Shown here in pieces: positions 10,803 to 21,969 of a DNA stretch of 30,030 bases. The position numbers were made by a program, and so were the translations under genes. This DNA comes from Entophlyctis helioformis (taxonomy: Eukaryota > Chytridiomycota > Chytridiomycetes > Chytridiales > Chytriomycetaceae), in assembly GCA_025526915.1 (NCBI GenBank), contig JAHLKH010000256.1:1-30030 (forward strand), written 5' to 3'. Within the stretch, counting starts at the first letter, position 1, and every line of letters begins with the position of its first letter. The notes below the pieces were generated by a model. It saw only the letters and a list, made by a program, of their open reading frames with translations. It was not told the DNA's origin and searched no databases.

Positions 10803-11719
10803 CAGCATCGGCAGCAACAACATCGGATATGCTGGTGGCAAGACCGACGAGCAGATTGCCCGCGAGCTTGCGCAGGAGATGCAGGACGAAGAGTTTGCCC
10901 GCCAGCTGCAGCAAGAGGAAGAGTCGCAGTATGGTGTGTCGCATGCCCTGTGGTGCGTGTCGGTGCGCAGCCAGCCACGCACAGACTGACGCTCGTGTTG
11001 TCTGCCCAGCCGCACAGCGCCACCTGCGGTCGCGTAAGTTGGCGCGTGCTCGTCACAGGCGACTGCAGCCTGGTGTGCAGCTGACACGCATCTCTGTGCA
11101 TGCAGGCGAGCAGGGGGCAGAGATCGACGATGTCGACGGGGACAGCTACGACGGCCGCGGGCAGTATCAGCAGCAGCAGCCGGAGGTGCCGATCGGCGAG
11201 ACGATCAAGCAGATGGGCGAGAGCGCCAAGCGCACGTTCCAGTCGCTGTTTGAAAAGGTGAGCACGACGTTCAAGACGGTTGGCGACAACATCAAAGAGT
11301 CTGGCAGCGGCCGGGGCAGCGGCAGCATCAGCGCGAGCAGCAGCGGGGGCGTGCGGGCAAGCAGCAGCAGCCTGACGGGCGGCGCGTTTGGCAGCAACTA
11401 CAGCCTGCGTGGTTCGGGCGTCGCGGGCAGCGGATCTCTGAACGCGAGTCGGCGCCAGAGCGGAGGGCCGTACAACAGCCTGCCCAAGAACACCGAGGAC
11501 GACGAGTTTGATGCGTTTCTCGAGACGGGCGGCGTGACCGGTGCGAGTGCGGGTGCGGGTGCGAGTGGCGGCGATCCGCGGCCGCTGGCAGGTAGGCGTG
11601 TGCTTGTGTATGCTCGGCGTGTGCTTGTTTGTGTTCTTGTGGCACTCACGCGTAGAGACGGGCGAGCAGGCGCGCCACGGACGAGCTCGTCGCAGGTTGC
11701 CAAGCCGACGCTGCTGTAG
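10262..11719 (+). CDS. CUE-domain ubiquitin-binding protein
   Basis: Best model: exons 10262-10267, 10419-10691, 10762-10933, 11010-11033, 11106-11591 and 11658-11719, in phase, 340 aa. Near the N-terminus MFHGSVDGDVVEAVWAAHDG, then INALLEM, is a CUE domain: MF at residues 7-8 stands where MFP is usual, and the closing Leu-Leu is at 35-36. CUE domains bind mono- and polyubiquitin. An Ala/Gly-rich linker, a (TQ)n run coded by an ACGCAG repeat and a charged helix (ARELAQEMQDEEFARQLQQE) follow. After these come an amphipathic segment (IKQMGESAKRTFQSLFEKVS) and a Ser/Gly-rich tail with an acidic DDEFDAFLE motif, the layout of fungal Cue5/Don1-like proteins. Weak points are the 6-nt first exon (otherwise start at ATG 10431) and the last acceptor (AG at 11656-11657, with a competing AG two bases earlier). 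Confidence 0.75.
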
Positions 11720-11760
11720 GCGATCTTTGCGCCTTGCATTGGTGCAAGATGCGTCGAACC

Positions 11761-11816
11761 ATCTCAGGCATCCCATCTCAGGCATCCCATCTCAGGCATC
11801 CCATCTCAGGCATCAC
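11761..11816. repeat. 14-bp direct repeat, four units
   Basis: Four head-to-tail copies of ATCTCAGGCATCCC (the last ends in AC) fill the spacer between the CUE-gene stop (11719) and the clathrin start (11901). The spacer is only 181 bp, so the repeat must lie in the clathrin promoter/5' leader or the CUE gene 3' end. Confidence 0.95.
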
Positions 11817-11900
11817 ATTGCCATCCGAAGCATCGAAGGCATCCCAATGAAGCCAAGTGGCGACGCGCGTCCCTGCTTTGCCCGCGATTGAGACGCAACG

Positions 11901-14900
11901 ATGGCTGAGATCCTGCCCATCCGGTTCCAGGAGCATGTGCAGGTAGCCTCTTGCTGGCCGTCGTTCGTGGTCTGGGTGTTGGTCTTGGTCTTGCTATAGG
12001 ACAGGCAGGCATGGGCAGCGTAGCACACAGGCAGGCAGATACAGACACAGACATGGCCATGGCAGCACCACGCACATGGACACACGGCAGCACCACGAAC
12101 AGCCGGCGGTGGCTGGCGGGCGGGCGGGCGGACGGGCGGGCTGCAGATGCCGCAGATGCTGCCTTGTGGCGGCTTGGCTGGCCGGCCGCCTTGTGGCTGC
12201 ATGTGTGTGTGTGTGTGTGCGTGTGTGTGTGTGGGTCGGGCCACCACCACGGCCACCACCACCACAACACACGCAGCGGCCCCGCCTGTGTGTCCGCTGT
12301 CCACCCGTGCGGCCGTGTGCCACGCCCCACCCTGGCTCGCATCGCCTGCTTTGCTCTGCTCTGCTCTGCTTTGTGTTGCGCTGCGCTGCCCTGCGCTGCC
12401 CGGCTTGGACCGATCTGAGAAACTGACGCGCATTTGCCACTGCTGCTGCGACCACGACAACAACTACGACCACAACAACGACGACCATATCAACGACAAC
12501 AACAACTACGACAACAGCTCCAGACGCTGGGCATCAATGCCGCCAACATCGGGTTCAACACGCTGACCATGGAGTCGGACAAGTACATTTGTGTGCGCGA
12601 AAAGGTCGGCGAGCAGAACCAGGTCGTCATCATCGACATGAACCAGCCGCAGAACCTTGTGCGCCGCCCCATCACCGCAGATTCCGCCATCATGAACCCC
12701 GTCAACAACATCATCGCCCTCAAGGGTACGTTCATGTCCAGATCGGCCCGTGTCTGCACGTCTGTCTGCACGTCTGTCTGTCTGTTTGACTGACCGATCC
12801 CATCTCTCTCCCAGCTGGCCGCCAGCTGCAGATCTTCAACCTCGAGCTCAAGGCAAAGATCAAGGCCTACGCCATGAACGAGGACGTGGTCTACTGGAAG
12901 TGGATCACGCCCTTTATGCTCGGCCTCGTGACAGAGACCACCGTCTTCCACTGGTCCATCGAGGGCGAGTCCTCTCCCGTCAAGATCTTTGACCGCCACG
13001 CCAACCTGGTGGGCTCCCAGATCATCAACTACCGCGTCAATGCCGACGAGAAGTGGATGGTCCTCATCGGCATCTCTGCCCAGGTACCGCACACATTGCC
13101 GTGTGTCTGCTCGTGTTGGCCCTGGCATTCTGCACATCCACTTACCCGGCACCCCCTGAGCAGCAAGGCCGCGTCATTGGCAACATGCAGCTGTACAACA
13201 AGGACCGCGCCGTGTCCCAGCCGCTCGAGGGCCACGCTGCCTCGTTTGCCGACCTCGTCATCGACCCCAGCTCGCCTGCCAACAAGCTGTTTTCTTTCGC
13301 CGTCCGCGGCGCCAACGGTGCAAAGGTGCGAATATCCCATCCAGCAGACTCTTTGTGCTGCCTTGCTTGCCTGACACAAGTCCACACATGCTCACACGCA
13401 CCGCTGGGACGGTTTGGCAAACCATCTTCTCAGCTGCACATTATCGAGATTGACCACAAGGACGGCACGCCAGTCTTCCAGAAGCGTGCCGTTGATGTCT
13501 TCTTCCCGCCAGAGGCCGTCAACGACTTCCCCGTCGCCATGCAGGTGTCCAAGAAGCACGACATCATCTACCTCGTCACAAAGTACGGCTTCATCCACTT
13601 GTACGATCTCGAGACCGGCACCTGCATCTACATGAACCGCATCTCGGGCGACACCATCTTTGTCACGGCCGATCTCGAGGCCACTGCCGGCATTATTGGT
13701 GTCAACCGCAAGGGTCAGGTATGTCCGCGCTCATCCCGCACTCTTGCCGTCTCCTTGCCGCCTTGGATCTCTCTTCCCCCATCCCTCATGTCAAACGGCT
13801 TCTTCTAACCCTGGACAACCTTGACAGGTTCTTTCGGTCAGCATTGACGAGGACAATGTCATCCCCTACGTCCTCAACACGCTCCGTAACCCCGATCTCG
13901 CTCTCAGACTCGCGACTCGCAACAGCCTGCCCGGCGCCGACTCGCTTGTCCTGGAGCGCTTCAACCTGTTCCTGCAGACTGGCAACTTCTCCGAGGCTGC
14001 CAAGATCGCCGCCACGTCCCCACGCGGCCTGCTGCGCACCCCTGCCACCATCGAGCGCTTCAAGCAGGTTGCTGTTCCGCCTGGCCAGATCTCGCCCATC
14101 CTGCAGTACTTTGGCATCCTGCTCGAAAAGGGCGAGCTCAACAAGTTTGAGTCGCTCGAGCTTGCCCGCCCCGTTCTCCAGCAGGGCCGCAAGCAGCTGC
14201 TTGAAAAATGGCTCAAGGAAGACAAGCTCGACTGCTCCGAGGAGCTCGGCGACATTGTCAAGCAGTTTGACCAGACGCTCGCCCTGTCCGTGTACCTGCG
14301 CGCCAACGTTCCGCAAAAGGTCATCTCGTCGTTTGCCGAGACGGGCCAGTACAACAAGATCATCCTGTACGCCCAAAAGGTCGGCTACCAGCCCGACTAC
14401 GTGTACCTGCTGCAGTACATTATGCGCATCGACCCCGACAAGGGAAGCGAGTTTGCCACGCTGCTCATCAACAACGAGGGCGGCCCGCTCGTCAACCTCG
14501 AGGGCATCGTGGACGTCTTCGCGTCGCTCAACATGGTCCAGCAAGCCACGTCGTTCCTCCTCGACGCGCTCAAGGAAAACAAGCCCGAGCACGCTGCCCT
14601 TCAGACGCGTCTCCTCGAGATGAACCTGCTCCACGCACCTCAGGTCGCCGACGCCATTCTCGGCAACGAGATGTTCACCCACTACGACCGCGCATACATT
14701 GCCAACCTCTGCGAAAAGGCCGGTCTCTTCCAGCGCGCGCTGGAGCACTACACGGACATTTACGACATCAAGCGCACCATTGTCCACACGCACCTGCTCA
14801 ACCCCGAGTGGGTCATCACCTACTTTGGCCGCCTCTCGGTCGAGCAGACGCTCGAGTGCCTCAAGGAGATGCTCGCCAACAACATCCGCCAGAACCTGCA

Positions 14901-17900
14901 GATTGTCGTCAAGGTCGCCACCAAGTTCTCGGAGCAGATTGGCCCCTCCAGCCTGATTGCGCTTTTTGAGAACAACAAGACGTTCGAGGGCCTGTACTAC
15001 TACCTCGGCTCCATTGTCAACTTCAGCCAGGACGCCGAGGTGCACTTCAAGTACATCCAGGCCGCCTGCCGCACCGGCCAGCTCAAGGAGGTCGAGCGCA
15101 TCTGTCGCGAGAGCAGCTGCTACGACCCCGAAAAGGTCAAGAACTTCCTCAAGGAGGCCAAGCTCCAGGACCAGCTGCCGCTCATCATCGTCTGCGACCG
15201 CTTCAACTTTGTGCACGACCTGATCCTGTTCCTGTACCAGTCGGGCATGACCAAGTACATTGAGATCTATGTGCAAAAGGTCAACTCGACCCGCACGCCC
15301 GAGGTCATTGGCGCGCTCATGGACGTGGACTGCGACGAGAACATCATCAAGAACCTGCTGCTGTCGGTCACGGGCGCCATCCCCGTCGACCGCCTCGTCG
15401 AGGAGACGGAGAAGCGCAACCGCCTCAAGATCACCCTGCCGTGGCTCGAGACCAAGGCCCGCGAGGGCAGCGTCGACCCGCACGTCTACAACGCCCTCGG
15501 CAAGATCTACATTGACACCAACAACAACGCAGAGGCGTTCCTGCGCAGCAACCAGCTGTACAACCCGCTCATTGTCGGCAAGCACTGCGAGCGCAAGGAC
15601 CCGTACCTTGCATTTATCGCCTACGAGCGTGGCCACTGCGACCTGGACCTCATCCGCCTCACCAACGAGAACTCCATGTTCAAGCACCAGGCTCGCTACC
15701 TCGTCTCGCGCCGCGACCAGGACCTCTGGGCCACCGTCCTTCGCATCGACAATGAGCACCGCCGCCAGCTCATTGACCAGGTTGTGGCCACCGCGCTGCC
15801 CGAAACCCAGGACCCCGAGGACGTCTCGGTCACTGTCAAGGCGTTCATGGCCGCCGATCTGCCCAACGAGCTCATTGAGCTGCTTGAGAAGCTTGTGCTC
15901 GAGGGATCGGCCTTTTCGGACAACCGCAACCTGCAGAACCTGCTCATCCTGACGGCCATCAAGGCCGACAAGACGCGCGTCATGGACTACATCAAGCGTC
16001 TCGACAACTACGACGCACCCGACATTGCCAACATTGCCGTTGGCAGCGAGCTGTACGAGGAGGCGTTCACCATCTACAACAAGTACGAGCAGTTTGTCAA
16101 TGGTATCACCGTCCTCATCACCAACATCCAGAGCATCGACCGCGCCTACGAGTACGCCGAAAAGGTGGATCTGTCCGAGGTCTGGAGCAAGCTCGCCAAG
16201 GCCCAGCTCGACCACTTGCAGGTGCACGAGGCCATTGATTCGTACCTCAGGGCCGACGACTTTGCCAACTTTGCCGAGGTCATCCACATCGCCGGCCGCT
16301 CCAACAAGTACGACGACCTGGTCCGCTTCCTGCAGGCTGCCCGCAGAAAGGTCCGCGAGGCCATGGTCGAGAGCGAGCTCATCTTTGCGTTTGCCAAGAC
16401 TGCCCGCCTGGCCGATCTCGAAGAGTTTATTTCGTCGCCCAACCTGGCCAACATCTCCAACGTTGGCGACCGCTGCTTTGACGAGAAGATGTACGAGGCG
16501 GCCAAGATCCTGTTCAACAGCGTGTCCAACTGGGCCCGTCTGGCGTCCACGCTTGTGCATCTGGGCGAGTACCAGGCGGCCGTCGACTGTGCCCGCAAGG
16601 CCAACGCCACCAAGGTCTGGAAGGAGGTGCACGCGTCGTGTGTGGAGAACGCCGAGTTCCGTCTGGCCCAGATCTGTGGTCTGCACCTTGTCGTCCACGC
16701 CGAGGAGCTTGAGGAGCTGTCGCGTCTGTACGAGCGCCGCGGCAACTTTGACGAGCTCATGCAGCTGCTCGAGGCCGGCCTTGGACTGGAGCGTGCGCAC
16801 ATGGGCATGTTCACCGAGCTGGCCATTCTGTACTCGAAGCACCGCGTCGAGCGCTTGCTCGAGCACCTGCGTCTCTTTTGGCAGCGCATCAACATCCCCA
16901 AGGTCATCCGCGCTTGCGAGACGGCGCACCTCTGGGCCGAGCTGGTGTTCCTGTACACGCACTATGACGAGTTTGACAATGCCGCTCTGACCATCATGAG
17001 CCACTCTGCGGATGCCTGGGAACACAACTCGTTCCGCGACGTCATTGTCAAGGTCAACAACCTCGAGATCTACTACAAGGCGCTGCGCTTCTACCTCGAG
17101 GAGCAGCCGCTCATGATCAACGATCTGCTTGTGGTGCTCACGCCCAAGATTGACCACACCCGCGTCGTGCAGCTGTTCCAAAAGACCAACAACCTGCCGC
17201 TCATCAAGCCGTACCTCATCTCGGTGCAGCAGGCCAACAACGCCGCCGTCAACACGGCGTACAACGAGCTGCTCATTGAGGAGGAGGACTTTAAGTCTCT
17301 GCGCGACTCGATCGAGCACTTTGACAACTTTGAAAAGCTTGCCCTTGCACAGCGGCTCGAGAAGCACGAGCTCCTCGAGTTCCGTCGCGTGGCTGCTGTT
17401 CTGTACAAGGTGCGTTGACTTGGTTTGCTTGAGTGTGCAGTGACTTGCATGCTGCTGACATGGCACCTTGCCTTGCGAGTCTACAGAAGAACAGACGTTA
17501 CAAGCAGTCGCTCGCTCTTTCCAAAAAGGACCGCCTGTTCAAGGACGCCATGGACACGGCCGCAGAGAGCAAGGACCCCGAGATTGCCGAGGAGCTTCTG
17601 CACTACTTTATCGAGGTGGACCGCAAGGACTGCTTCGCCGCGTGCCTGTACACGTGCTACGACCTCCTCAAGCCCGATGTGATTATGGAGATTGCGTGGC
17701 GCCACAAGCTCAACGACTTTGCGATGCCGTACATGATCCAGACGGTGCGCGAGTTGCTCGTGCGGCTCGAGACGATCGAAAAGGCGTCCGACGAGCGGTC
17801 AACCAAGGACGCCGAGAAGGAGAAGCAGGACTCGGCCATGATGGGCTTGGGTGCACCGCTCATGATCACATACGCGGGCGTGCCGACGCCGCAGCCTGGA

Positions 17901-17984
17901 TTCATGGCTCCTGGCCAGCCTGGCATGATCCCTGCCCAGGTGTCTGGCGGGTACGCTGGCCTCAACGGATTCCAGAACTTTTAA
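11901..17984 (+). CDS. CHC1: Clathrin heavy chain, complete
   Basis: Seven exons, 11901-11942, 12518-12725, 12815-13083, 13164-13325, 13434-13718, 13828-17409 and 17487-17984, join in phase into 5046 nt (1681 aa; the family is about 1675). The N-terminus reads [14 protein letters not shown], then [20 protein letters not shown] and [20 protein letters not shown], the start of the seven-bladed propeller. Residues about 323-1516 come from one 3.6-kb exon carrying the linker and the leg of clathrin-heavy-chain repeats (for example [20 protein letters not shown]). The last exon gives the trimerisation region and a Gly/Pro-rich tail with [10 protein letters not shown] (compare QPLMLT in animals), ending GLNGFQNF. 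Clathrin triskelions coat vesicles at the plasma membrane and trans-Golgi/endosomes. The first intron (575 nt) is far longer than the other five (about 77-110 nt). Confidence 0.99.
11943..12517 (+). other. Long repeat-rich first intron of clathrin heavy chain
   Basis: This 575-nt GT-AG intron is inside the coding sequence, after codon 14. It contains a GGCGGGC run (about 12115-12140), a (TG)n tract (about 12201-12232), CCACCA words, a CTCTG/GCTTT pentamer run (about 12353-12400) and a CAACNACGAC-rich 3' end just before the acceptor. I see no gene inside it. A long first intron in a compact, highly expressed gene often carries regulatory elements; that is inference. Confidence 0.75.
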
Positions 17985-18147
17985 ACGTCGCGCTTCTTTC
18001 TGTCCGTCTCTGTCCATGCGGCTCTCGGATCCCACCACCCCAATCTATCATCTTTCCTCTATTCCTTTTTCTGTCACTGCACCGGCCATCCATACTCGTC
18101 GTGCATCCCGCTCTTCTTGACTCGCGAACGAATGAATCAATGAATGG
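17985..18147 (+). other. Clathrin 3' region / leader of the DDX41 fragment
   Basis: About 160 bp of pyrimidine-rich sequence with no coding signal lies here. It leaves no room for the N-terminal 400-plus residues that a full DDX41 would need. A TTGCAG word at 18154-18159, just inside the next open frame, resembles a splice acceptor, as if the fragment began at a former internal exon. Confidence 0.6.
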
Positions 18148-18895
18148 ATGCAACGTTGCAGAGTCCTGAGTGGTGTGTTGTTGGACGTTGACGCAGTCGG
18201 TATCCATGGCGGCAAGAGCCAGGAGGAGCGCGAGTTTGCCATCCGGTCGTTCAAGGAGGGCAAGGCGGACGTGCTTGTTGCAACAGACGTCGCCAGCAAG
18301 GGTCTTGATTTTGCCAAGATCCAGCACGTCATCAACTACGACATGCCCAAGGAGATTGAAGACTATGGTGTGCTGCGTGCTGGGATCTGGATGCCAGTGC
18401 CTGCTGATTGATGGCGTGCACTCACTCGCATTGCCCACAGTCCACCGTATCGGACGCACAGGTCGGTCAGGCAAGACAGGAGTCGCGACCACGTTCATCA
18501 ACCGCAACTCGTCCGAACAGATCCTGCTGGATCTCAAGTACCTGCTGCGCGAGGCCAAGCAGCGCGTGCCGCCCGTGCTCGAGGCGCTCGAAGACCCAAC
18601 CGAAAAGTTCCGCAATGTTGCTGAAGATGGTGCGACTGCCTGCTTGTCTTGCCTTGCTTTGTCTGTCTGTCTCTGCACACGTGCACATGCTCACATGCTC
18701 ACACACTCGCATCCATCCATCCATCCATCCATCTGGCGATGTTGATGGCCCACAGCCGATGCCGAGTGCACGTTCTGCGGTGGTCTGGGACACCGCATCA
18801 CACACTGTCCCAAGCTGGAGCAGCAGCGCAAGTCTCAAATGTCCAACTCGATCTCCATGCGTGCAGGCGGCGGTGGTGGCGGCGGCGACTTTTGA
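18148..18895 (+). pseudogene. DDX41: 5'-truncated DDX41-type DEAD-box helicase (C-terminal half only)
   Basis: Exons 18148-18367, 18441-18629 and 18756-18895 join in phase (182 aa from the first in-frame ATG). Visible parts are [12 protein letters not shown], motif V ([12 protein letters not shown], residues about 44-55), [13 protein letters not shown], motif VI (HRIGRTGRSG, from residue 75) and EAKQRVPPVLE. A CCHC zinc knuckle (C141, C144, H149, C154 in [14 protein letters not shown]) is specific for DDX41/Abstrakt. The whole first RecA lobe is absent: no Q motif, Walker A, DEAD box or SAT. The preceding gene ends 163 bp upstream. The reading frame and all splice sites are intact, so the fragment is either young or expressed. 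Without lobe 1 it cannot hydrolyse ATP. Normal DDX41 acts in splicing and nucleic-acid sensing. An assembly misjoin is the main alternative. Confidence 0.85.
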
Positions 18896-18973
18896 GCGGC
18901 TCTGTGTGGTGTTGCTGGCCGCTCTGTGCAAGGCAAGTCTCCTGGCAGCACACGTGCAGCGCAGTGTCTGCCC

Positions 18974-18979
18974 AATAAA
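18974..18979 (+). terminator. AATAAA polyadenylation signal after the DDX41 fragment
   Basis: A canonical AATAAA lies 78 nt after the TGA of the DDX41 fragment and is the only such hexamer close behind a plus-strand gene here. It suggests that the 3' end of an authentic gene was retained together with the C-terminal exons. Confidence 0.55.
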
Positions 18980-20344
18980 CGCCCGCCTGCTCGCTCTCTC
19001 GCTCTCGTGGGTCGCCCACAACAAAACAATCACCACGCGATCCCGCGCGCTCGCTCGCCTTTCCCCGCAGCAGCAGGCACGATCGCGAGATCCGCGTGCT
19101 GCTCGCCCAATGCGCCTCGCTCGGCGGCCGCCTGCCTGCCTGGCCGTGGCCGGCAGCAGCAGCAGCGTCGCACGCAGGGCGTCCGCTCCCCTCGCACGCA
19201 GCACTGCACCGCTCGGCTGCAGCCACTGCCGGCGTGCTGTGTTGTCCGGCACGCAGCGCCAGCCACAGCCTCACGAGCCAACCGCCGAGCCAGCCACCCG
19301 ACGCTTCCCGCCCGTCAGTCGCCGCCGTCGCCGGGCTGCAGCCCCCACCCACGAGCCTGCCGCGCTCGACCGTCTAACCCTAAGTGTGCTCCAGCAGGCG
19401 CGGCGCACCGTCGCTCTCTGCCGCCCTGGCTGCCTGCTCGCTGCGTGCGAGCGTCGCCCGGTTCCGCCCATCGCTGCCAGCCCGCGGCGGCAACGGCTCG
19501 GCTCGGCTCGGCTTGGCTCTCGGCTCGGCTTGGTCGTGTGCCTTGGACAATGAGCGGCTGGCTCTGGAATGCGGCCGACGGAAGGCAGGCTGCGTGCGGC
19601 GTCGGTGCGGCTCTGCGACCGCCGCCTGCCAGATGCTCCTACACAACCCCTTGGGGCATCAGAGGTGCGTCCTCGCTCGGCACGGCGTCAACGAGCGGCA
19701 TCGTCCTGTGCGTTGCTTGCGGCTTCGAGCGTGGCGCATTGTCCTTCTCCTTCTCCTTCTCCTTCTCCTTCTCCTTCTCCTTCTTCTTCCTTTTGCTTGT
19801 GCTGCAGCCCCCTGTTCCGTCGTGCCCTGCCATCCTGCGGCTCTGCTTGCTCTCTCGCTTGTCTGTCTGCCTCTGTCTGCCATGCATGCGACGGTCTTGC
19901 CGGATCGCGGACAGATGGTGTAAACCAGCTCAGTTCCTCTGTGCACCATCTCTCTCGCCAGATCTGGCAAGCACCGTCCCATCCACAACACATCCACTGC
20001 ATGCAAGCTGTGTCCTGTCTGTGCCGCTCTCCCGTGATGGCTTGCATGGCTGCTGTCAGCACAACCAAAATGAAGAAGGACGGCTGCTGTGGACTTGTGC
20101 GTTGATGAATGGATCTGCTTCGACCAGACTGTGCGACCGATTGGGATGAGCCAGAAGGCTCGACACGGCATCGGCTGCTTCCAGCCACGATGGCAGCGAC
20201 GGCGATGATGGACAGCGCCGTCTTGCGAGCAGCCGCAGCCATGCAGCAGTCTCTGGACCACGATGCAATGAATGCTTCATCGGCCTGTTGGATTGACATC
20301 TATTATAGGAAACAATCGAGAAGAAGAAGATAAGGAAGAGCCGC
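18980..20344. other. Gene-poor GC-rich stretch
   Basis: No frame here has convincing coding content or a recognisable domain. An ATG at 19551 in a plausible context (GACAATGAGC) opens a frame beginning MSGWLWNAADGRQAACGVG, which may be the first exon of an unresolved gene. It runs on into a TTCTCC hexamer repeat (about 19742-19790) that would code Ser-Phe dipeptides. On the minus strand a frame from 20299 begins MSIQQADEAFIASWSRDCC and has one possible membrane segment (TALSIIAVAAIVAG), but it starts 46 bp after the stop of the PAM2 gene and looks like its 3' region. Confidence 0.5.
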
Positions 20345-21969
20345 TCAACATGGACGCCAGAGAGTGGCAGGCACCATCTTGTATGTGCTGCCGACCCACT
20401 GCATGGCCCATCGGTCAGAGTTGGCCCACGACATGAATGTGGGAGTCGGGATGGCTGCGCATCAAACAGCCACCACGATCGTCAGTCCATGATCAAGCAC
20501 AGGCATCCAACCACAACAAAGCCACATGTCAATCCACACTCACCACCTGGCAGGTGCGGGCAGCAGTAGCTGCACACACACGGCGTGCACATATACAGAC
20601 CCGTGTGGTTGTCGAAGTTGACAAACTGCAAGCCACGCAGTCAGTGTCAGTCGGCTGGCTGTCAAGACACGCACACAGATACACAGGAAATGAGACTTAC
20701 AACGCGTTGGTAACGGTCGACGCCGTTCCATTGCCATGCCGTGTCGAGGCATGGCGATGAGCAAAGACCGGCATCGGCGCGCAGCAACCGCGAGTACACA
20801 CAGGTGCTGGCTGCGATGCTGGTGCAGCTGCTGAAACTGCCGGTCAAAGACCTGACCGGCAGTCATCGGCTGGTGGAGCATGGCCATGTCAGCATGGGAT
20901 CGTGCCAAGCAAAGCGTGCATTCAGTCGAGACTTACAGGGTACACGAGTGGCGACACCGACTTGGCGCTGTCGACTCCTTGTGGCTTGGGGCGAGGGCCG
21001 GCTGCCGGCTTGCAGTGTCGACGGTCAAAGCGGTCTTGTTGGCCGACGCCTTGGGCGGGACAGGCGGCTTGGCGGCAGCGGGCGGCTTGTCGGTGCTGAC
21101 ATTCTTAGCGGCCTTGTTGTTGGCGGTCTTGGCCGGGACAGGCGGCTTATAGTCTGCATCGGTGGTGGTCGCGCCTTCCGGAATGAACTCTGGGGCCCGA
21201 ACGTTCCACTTGAAGGGAACGACCGGCTCGAACTCGGCGGCAGCAAAGTTCCAAACGGTCGGCGACGCGGCGGGAGCGACGGCCGGTGTGGTGGACGGAG
21301 CCGAGTCGGGCTGGGCGACCGTGGTGTTGGTCTGATGCGTGATATGAGAGGGAATGTGGATGGGATGGTCAGCCAGACAGTCAAGGCAGCCGCATGAGAG
21401 AGTGGCCGCAGTCTGGGGACATCCACTCAGCCAGCCAGCCAGCCAAACAGCGCAGCGCTCAAAGTCGCCCATCAGATCCACATGGCAAACAAACAGACAG
21501 ACGAGTGGATGTCCCAAGACGCGATGTGCGGCGAATGCGGATCGTGATGGAAGACAAAGTATGCGAGGCAGCGTGCTGGGGACGGGGGAGGGCAGAGCGA
21601 GTGATGGGATGCGATAAAAGGACGGCAAGACGGCAAGATAGCAAGGCGGCAGGCATGCCATGCGAGCAGCCCGAGGACGATCCAGCATGCCGTGTGGAAG
21701 CATGCGACACTTACAGGCGATGCGACAGCCGAGTTGGCCGTCGTGTTGGTCGTGGCGTTTGTGGCGTGTGTGGCCGACGAGCTGCATGAGAAGAAGAGCA
21801 AGAGAGGCGATAGAGAAGCACGGCAGCAGCAGGCAGTCGGCATAGCCCATCAGATCATGCGATGCGGCAGCGAGAGAGCAGCAGCAAGGCAGAGTGCGAC
21901 ACGCAGCACGGATGGCACTGGGACTTGCCTGGCAGCGACAGTGGACGAGGAAGCGTTGGTAGAGGACAT
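20345..21969 (-). CDS. Unrecognised protein with tandem PAM2-like motifs and a Cys-rich C-terminus
   Basis: Six exons: 21969-21929, 21781-21715, 21331-20937, 20851-20701, 20625-20544, 20454-20345. All phases agree (281 aa). Residues 1-60 are Ser/Thr/Ala/Asn-rich. Then come two motifs in immediate succession, WNFAAAEFEP (63-72) and WNVRAPEFIP (78-87). Both fit the PAM2 core (L/F)NxxAxEFxP that binds the MLLE domain of poly(A)-binding protein, with Trp at the usual Leu/Phe position. A PVPAK/PPVPPK-type linker follows to about residue 155. The C-terminal 113 or so residues contain 12 Cys (for example LYMCTPCVCSYCCPHLPG) and aromatic blocks (TAWQWNGVDRYQR; FMSWANSDRWAMQWVGS). I know no family with this C-terminus. 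Intron 1 is GC-AG with an ideal GCAAGT donor. A role in mRNA fate through poly(A)-binding protein is inferred only from the motifs. Confidence 0.65.

Noticed and set aside
13786..17466. 1226-codon open frame on the minus strand opposite clathrin
   Set aside because: It mirrors the clathrin codons, is Leu/Val/Asp-rich with no domain, and is explained by codon bias on the sense strand. Not annotated as a gene.
19376..19384. TAACCCTAA resembling a telomere repeat
   Set aside because: There is a single copy, flanked by ordinary sequence and far from any repeat array.
19659..20299. Minus-strand frame starting MSIQQADEAF with one hydrophobic segment
   Set aside because: It begins 46 bp after the PAM2-gene stop, has no homology I recognise, and runs into translated simple repeat (Glu/Lys). 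Probably 3' untranslated region.
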